From Lineus longissimus (Eukaryota; Nemertea; Pilidiophora; Heteronemertea; Lineidae): 64,000 nucleotides of DNA. The first letter of the stretch is position 1, and each line of letters begins with the position of its first letter. This document shows positions 59,132 to 64,000 of this stretch, in pieces. The DNA is taken from NCBI RefSeq assembly GCF_910592395.1, contig NC_088326.1:11291001-11355000 (forward strand), written 5' to 3'. Both the position numbers and the translations under genes were made by a program. The notes below the pieces were generated by a model. The model was not told the DNA's origin. It worked only from the letters and a program-made list of their open reading frames with translations, and did no database searches.

Positions 59132-60939
59132 GTATTTACAGGACATGCACGCGAACAGACAACACAGCAAGACATTTCGCATTCAGAGTACTCCCCCGAA
59201 TTACTTACTGCTGATATCAGCTGGGGATAGTGCGACAGTACACCAACTTTTCCCCGTTCTACTAATTGCCCCTTGTGCAGTACGATAAAGATGGTGTCGA
59301 CGCTACGGAATTCCTAATGGAACATTTGACATTTAGCGGGGGTCCCTTTCACTTCTCGTCGCGTTGTAACCGAGAGACAAAAGCGTCACCCGTTCGATCA
59401 TCCGGGTATATCACCCGTACAGAAAGAGAGTGCATCAGTCACGAGGCTATTTTAAGAGGACGAATCACCAGCACTTCACAAACATCTTCGTTTATTTACA
59501 TACTCGGGGATTGAAATATGATAACACCGCATCTTAATGGGATGACTACGATTCATTAGAGAACAATTATCAGATTGGACAGGTCATTACGAAACGAAAT
59601 GAATCGCTTTTACTGTGTAAATATTTACAAGTGCTGATCACGGACTTAATCTAACTTTGTGTTTTTATCGGGTTTTATGTGTCGTCAAAGATTCATTTTG
59701 CTGCGAAGATTTTTTTTCTTGACAAATGAATAAAGAAACCTATGTTCCGTCATTTTCCCTTCATCCCCGTTCCGTCCGTAAATTCGAGGAGGCCCTTTTC
59801 TAGTGTTGTCGGTATCTCGTCCTTCAAACTCATCCGTAATCTGCACCGCGTCGTGATATTTAAAAACGAAATCCAGGGTGTCGTTTCTAAGTATTGTGGG
59901 CAGCATTCATGGTTTCTATGTTTTCTTTTGGGATGCACAATTACCTTTAGCACATTTCTGGGTTTTCCTTTGCGAGACAAGACTTCCGACAACCTTCCTC
60001 CAATATTTCCGACAGGTGCATTGGTTTTCCGCAAGGATATTTTACTAGGTCTTCTCCATGTGAATGTCTCCTCTTTCTCCACGACTAAGTCGGAATTGAG
60101 CTTGTTTGTTATTCGCCAACGACAGTAACCGTAAATATGCCATGGGATATTTAATAATTATTTGCTTTTTCCATCCATCCGACAACTTTTTTCCAAAGAT
60201 TTCAGACAGGTGCTCTGGTTTCTGTTGTGAGGATTTACCAGAGAATATGTCCCCACCAGCTTCTCGGCTAGGTCGGAATCGCGCTGTGTGTTTATGGCCA
60301 AAGACAGAAACATCTCATTGGATGTCGGTCAACCGCTATATCAATTCATTAATCTAAATACCCATTGGTACCAAGCATAGGTCCAGTCGACTCAAACATC
60401 TATTCTGAACATCTTGCAATGCATTACCGTTCACCGCTTCCTAGAAAATCACCCACTGAGAAGATTTATTTGAGGGTTCATGCCTCAATTTCCGCCTTGA
60501 TAGCTGCAAGAACAGCCACTCTATCGCCGCACGAAATCATGTCTTCCACTCAACCGAGAGTTTCAGCGCTGTTTCCGGCGGAATCATCCCCGCGACTCTA
60601 GATCTCAACCACCAATGACGGATAATTGCGCGATTTCAATTTCAAGATTGTCACAATTTGTAATGTGTCACTCCATTACGAGTTTATTTTTAAATGCGGT
60701 GAAGAACTTTTCCATTTGGATTTAGCGACTCTTTTCAGACCATTCTATCCGCCAGGAAAAAAAGATGGGAGTATAATGGTTCCTTGATATTGATATTCGA
60801 GTTCTTCTGAAGGATTTAACTGCATATTTGACAGAAGAATAATTGTGAAGTGCTTATAAAGAGTCTTCCGCCCAGAACGCGTTGAAAACTCTCTTTGGTG
60901 TTTAATCCAATAATGCACGTATAACGAGATCGTGCAGTC
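59132..60939. other. non-coding
   Basis: No supported gene. The 128-codon plus frame at 59,742-60,128 and the 110-codon minus frame at 59,750-60,082 overlap each other and neither shows a domain. Confidence 0.3.
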
Positions 60940-61063
60940 AATGGCTGATATTTATAAAAGACTAGTAAATGCTTTTACTTTAAACTTCATGTACATTTAC
61001 ACCAGCCATCTCTTTAGAAAACTGTAGTAAAAGCATTTACTAGTTTTTATAAATATTAGCCAA
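60940..61063. repeat. foldback repeat with 38-bp arms
   Basis: The left arm atggctgatatttataaaag-actagtaaatgcttttact is mirrored at 61,025-61,063 with a few mismatches. A single arm-like word (actagtaaatgtttttact) also occurs near 50,540. Confidence 0.65.
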
Positions 61064-62547
61064 TATCTAAAACGAAAAATCGAGAACACTGCCACGAAAT
61101 CGTAGCGCTGTCTAATAATACATATTTTATAATACATAATACATAATACATGCAGTACATGCTGACGAAAGCTACATTGTAACTGAGCTGTGTTAGACTT
61201 ACCATTGGAATTGTCGCCTCTGTCTGGGTATTTTTCTGTGCTCATAATTCCGAATCTTCTGCCCTCAATCTCAGATCTAATATTCTTATCTTAGTGACGG
61301 AGGTAGGAGGCGAGTCTGATTTGAAAATTGAAATCCGTACCTTAATTTGATTCTCTTCGCAAAGCTCCCTTTTATTGACAGGATATTGGCGGTGGAATCC
61401 GTCGCCACAAAGCAGACGATGCAAAGGTCGACGGTCATTTCAAAATACCCCCGAAGACATAGAAGCGGAAGGTAATTCCATCATACGTTCAAAACTGAAA
61501 CGTGTTCTGCGTGAAGATTCAGTCCAAGTTGAACAGATTCACCAATGCATTGGTCTGTTATCCATGTGGAAATACATGTGCACTGATGGCTCCATCGTCT
61601 TACATTGTACAATGTACACTCAAACTGGAACAGATCCAAATCGCTGAAAGAAGTCCATCTCAAAGTGCTTGGCAAATTCTACAGTGCATTTGTGTACAAT
61701 ATCAATGTGCAATTGCTAAGGGGATTTTGGCAACTTTGTGTGAAATTCAACACGGCTACAAATTGATATGTATTCTGCGGCACTTGGCGAGACATTGAAT
61801 ACATCACTTGCATGATGAGTTGACAAGGTCAAGTGCCTCAATAAAAGCGTGACGCGCGGATTTCGATGGTGTTATTAAATGACAAACTCACACAGTGACG
61901 AAATTTAGAATAAAAACTTGAATTTAAAATGCCGCCATCTTGGATATCGGCATCCTGTGATTCTAGTTTTTTATAATCGTACGAGTACTGCGTCTCCGGT
62001 TCAAACTATATGGCGTATTCAGGCGTAATAGTGCCACCTTCACTTCCATTTATCGTGTACGTTCATTAAAACATTTACATTTGTTGCATCTTTCCGGGCC
62101 ACCCTGTAGATGGATTGCGCAAAAGTCTGCGATCAGTGGTATTTATTCCCGTCCGTCCATGATTTATGATAGAGTTCGTGGATGATCAACATCCGGATAT
62201 TGTTACTTTCAAGATGGCCGCCGGATGGCAATGCATCTTACGGCAGGACATGTAAGAATAGAAAATGACTCGTGGCTGGATGCAAAACAATATCAGGATT
62301 GTCATTGACAGGATGTACCAAAAGCGGATCAAACGAATTAAATTTATCTGGGACGTTTTTTTATATTTCCCCCAGGTGTCTCTCTGCAGCATTGGCCATT
62401 ATCGTTTGCGTGTTATTCCCCTCCTTAAATCAGGAGAGCTCGGGTGCTTCGGTCATTATTGGGGTGGTGAGTCTTTAGTGTTTTCAATGTTGAGCATCCC
62501 TTGCTTGTTTGAGGTGAAGGGTGTTTTCTGCTTGTGATGAAATGTGT
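61064..62547. other. non-coding
   Basis: No supported gene. A small ataatacat repeat lies at 61,117-61,152. Confidence 0.35.
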
Positions 62548-62736
62548 CGCCTCGTTCTTGAGCAGCGCCCATAGCGGTGCATTGTGGGTAAACAAAATGG
62601 CCGACTTATGGGTCAGCCTTTGATGTTTCTGATTTTAAAGCGCCTCTTTCTTGATCAGCGTCGATGATGGCGGTGATTGTGGGTAAACAAAATGGCCGAC
62701 GTATGGATCAGCCTTAGATGTTTCCGATTTAACGAC
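62548..62736 (+). repeat. tandem duplication of about 95 bp
   Basis: attgtgggtaaacaaaatgg followed by ccgac.tatgg.tcagcctt.gatgttt occurs at 62,581 and 62,676. The preceding ttcttgagcagcg / ttcttgatcagcg also repeats. Confidence 0.75.
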
Positions 62737-62885
62737 AGAAGCTGACCCATGCTCGGCGAAGTTCGACCACTTCGCCGCAAGAGGTGCTCATCGAGAAAGA
62801 GGCGAATTGACAATGGCTCTGTTATCTCAATTTTCCTTTGTACATAAAAGCCGGATACAACTCTAAAGTTGTTTTACTAGTACAT

Positions 62886-63030
62886 GTACTGTGGAACCCC
62901 TTTTAGCGGATACCTTCTATTATTAAGGACAAACTCTCTATCAAGGACACTAGTTTTGGTCCCAAATTGGTTGTTTCCATTCAATTTGACCTCTCTAATC
63001 ATGACACCTCTCTATCAATGATGCAACTCC
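62886..63030 (+). repeat. dispersed repeat family F, copy 2
   Basis: tactgtggaacccc, then TGGTTGTTTCCATT, aatTTGACCTCTCTAATC and gacacctctc, in order with 36,755-36,900. Confidence 0.55.
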
Positions 63031-63374
63031 TCAGTGCTCTCTGTGCCGAACATGCATGATAGCTCTCTTCTGATTGGTAATACCTGTCAGAAAGTCCCAA
63101 ATTGCCGCTTTAGGAAACTGGTGAATGCTCGGGGAGGGTTCAAATCGTTGGGCTTTGCCTTTCTCCAGCTTCACATGTTTAGCTTTGCTTGGGCTTTGCT
63201 TTTCTCCTGCTTGGGCCAGGCACAGATTGTTTCAAATACATTATAATGTCCATTCGGTTTCAGGTTTCTCGTTCATAGAATTGAACATTGAATTGATGTC
63301 AGTGTTCGACAGAAGAACTGTTTTATTGTGATGATGTAAAAAAACTAAAATTCGCTCGTAATTTTTTCTTTCAG

Positions 63375-63905
63375 GTTTCTCCTGGTTTTCATGTGTCTCC
63401 TCTTCAGTATCTTTTCCACTATTGATACGTATGTTGTTGTAGCCAGTGAAGTTTTATTCCATCTGGTGAGTAACAATTGGTGTTGTCCCGGTTGTCACGT
63501 GATGTCAGTGGTCGTCTGCTTATTTGTCACGTGATGTGTGGTACTTAGTGTCGTCTCCTTTTTTCAGTATATTTTTGCAATTCGCATTTCTTATTCCACT
63601 ATCGATTTGTTGCCGGAGGACAGTTTCTTCCGTCTGATGAGTAATGATAGGTCGTCGTTGTTTCGTGATGTTCCTTGTCGTCTGCCTATTTGTCACGTGA
63701 TGTGCGTCTGTTCAGTGATGTCCGCTATTTTCATTATTTTCAATGTTTTTTTTGTAATATGCACGTTTCGTACAAATGTATGTTTTTTCCACTGTTGATG
63801 CGTTTTTGCTGTTGCCTGTGCAGTTTATTCCATCTGATTAGTAAGCTTTGATGTTGTCACATGATATTGGTCTACCAATCCTCTGCTTGTTTGTCACGCG
63901 TTTTA
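63375..63905 (+). repeat. imperfect tandem repeat of about 180-190 bp, three units
   Basis: ttttccact-attgat-like starts at about 63,412, 63,592 and 63,785, each followed by a ttattccatctg-type word, tgagtaa/tagtaag and a tttgtcacg word. TGTCACGTGATG occurs three times in the first two units, while the third has tgtcacatgat. The open frame at 63,538-63,798 is a by-product. Confidence 0.7.
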
Positions 63906-63918
63906 GTGGTCTTCATTT

Positions 63919-64000
63919 TTAGCTCACCTCTGGGGAGCTTATACGATACCGTGGCGTCCGTCGTCGTCCGTCGTCGTCCGTTAGCGGAGCACTTTTCGTC
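63919..64000 (+). repeat. long repeat family E, start of a copy cut by the window edge
   Basis: ttagctcacctctggggagc, then gataccgtggcgtccgtcgt and ccgttagcggagcac. This is the same start as the copy at 39,321. It continues beyond the window. Confidence 0.75.

Noticed and set aside
59742-60128. 128-codon frame
   Set aside because: It overlaps an almost equally long minus-strand frame. It has mixed low-information composition, no recognisable domain and no splice or poly(A) context.

Overview
This window is nuclear DNA of an animal, most likely a marine invertebrate. The reasons are AT-rich, intron-bearing genes with GT/AG splice sites and AATAAA signals, an animal-type tRNA-Leu, a PIF/Harbinger transposon, a Mab-21/cGAS-type nucleotidyltransferase, and a dense load of MITEs, SINEs and minisatellites. 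The phylum cannot be fixed from sequence alone; brachiopods, phoronids, molluscs, hemichordates, echinoderms and amphioxus all remain possible. It is a gene-poor, repeat-rich stretch with only one clear host protein gene.

Layout. Positions 1-17,700 are non-coding, with scattered MITEs, a tRNA-derived SINE (about 4.7 kb), an Asp-codon-like microsatellite (4.0 kb) and a nested repeat patch (11.8-13.9 kb). A tRNA-Leu(AAG) gene lies on the minus strand at 17,749-17,830. From 18 to 26.8 kb there are foldback MITEs (two flanked by TTAA), a tandem SINE array and a 31-bp minisatellite. At 26,872-30,447 sits an apparently complete autonomous PIF/Harbinger transposon. It has 40-bp terminal inverted repeats with one mismatch, a 3-bp target duplication, a three-exon Myb/SANT-like gene on the plus strand and a convergent DDE transposase on the minus strand. 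From 31 to 50 kb there are further tandem arrays, a 221-bp near-perfect hairpin element, a long interspersed repeat carrying nuclear-receptor-like DR3 sites, and a 1.44-kb element bounded by 444-bp direct repeats that are almost identical.

The main find is at 50,738-53,101. Two exons joined in phase encode a 684-residue protein. Its N-terminal half is a Mab-21/cGAS-like nucleotidyltransferase with the metal-binding acidic residues apparently intact (GS motif at 85-86, E98, D100, D194). Its C-terminal half is a roughly six-pass membrane domain. A membrane-embedded cGAS-like receptor or cyclic-nucleotide synthase is not an architecture I recognise from described animal family members.

The rest (53.2-64 kb) is non-coding with tandem and inverted repeats. 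It ends in another copy of the long interspersed repeat, cut by the window edge.

Functional links. The Harbinger Myb-like protein and transposase are expected to work together on the element's own ends. The nucleotidyltransferase stands alone, so no operon-like context informs its role.
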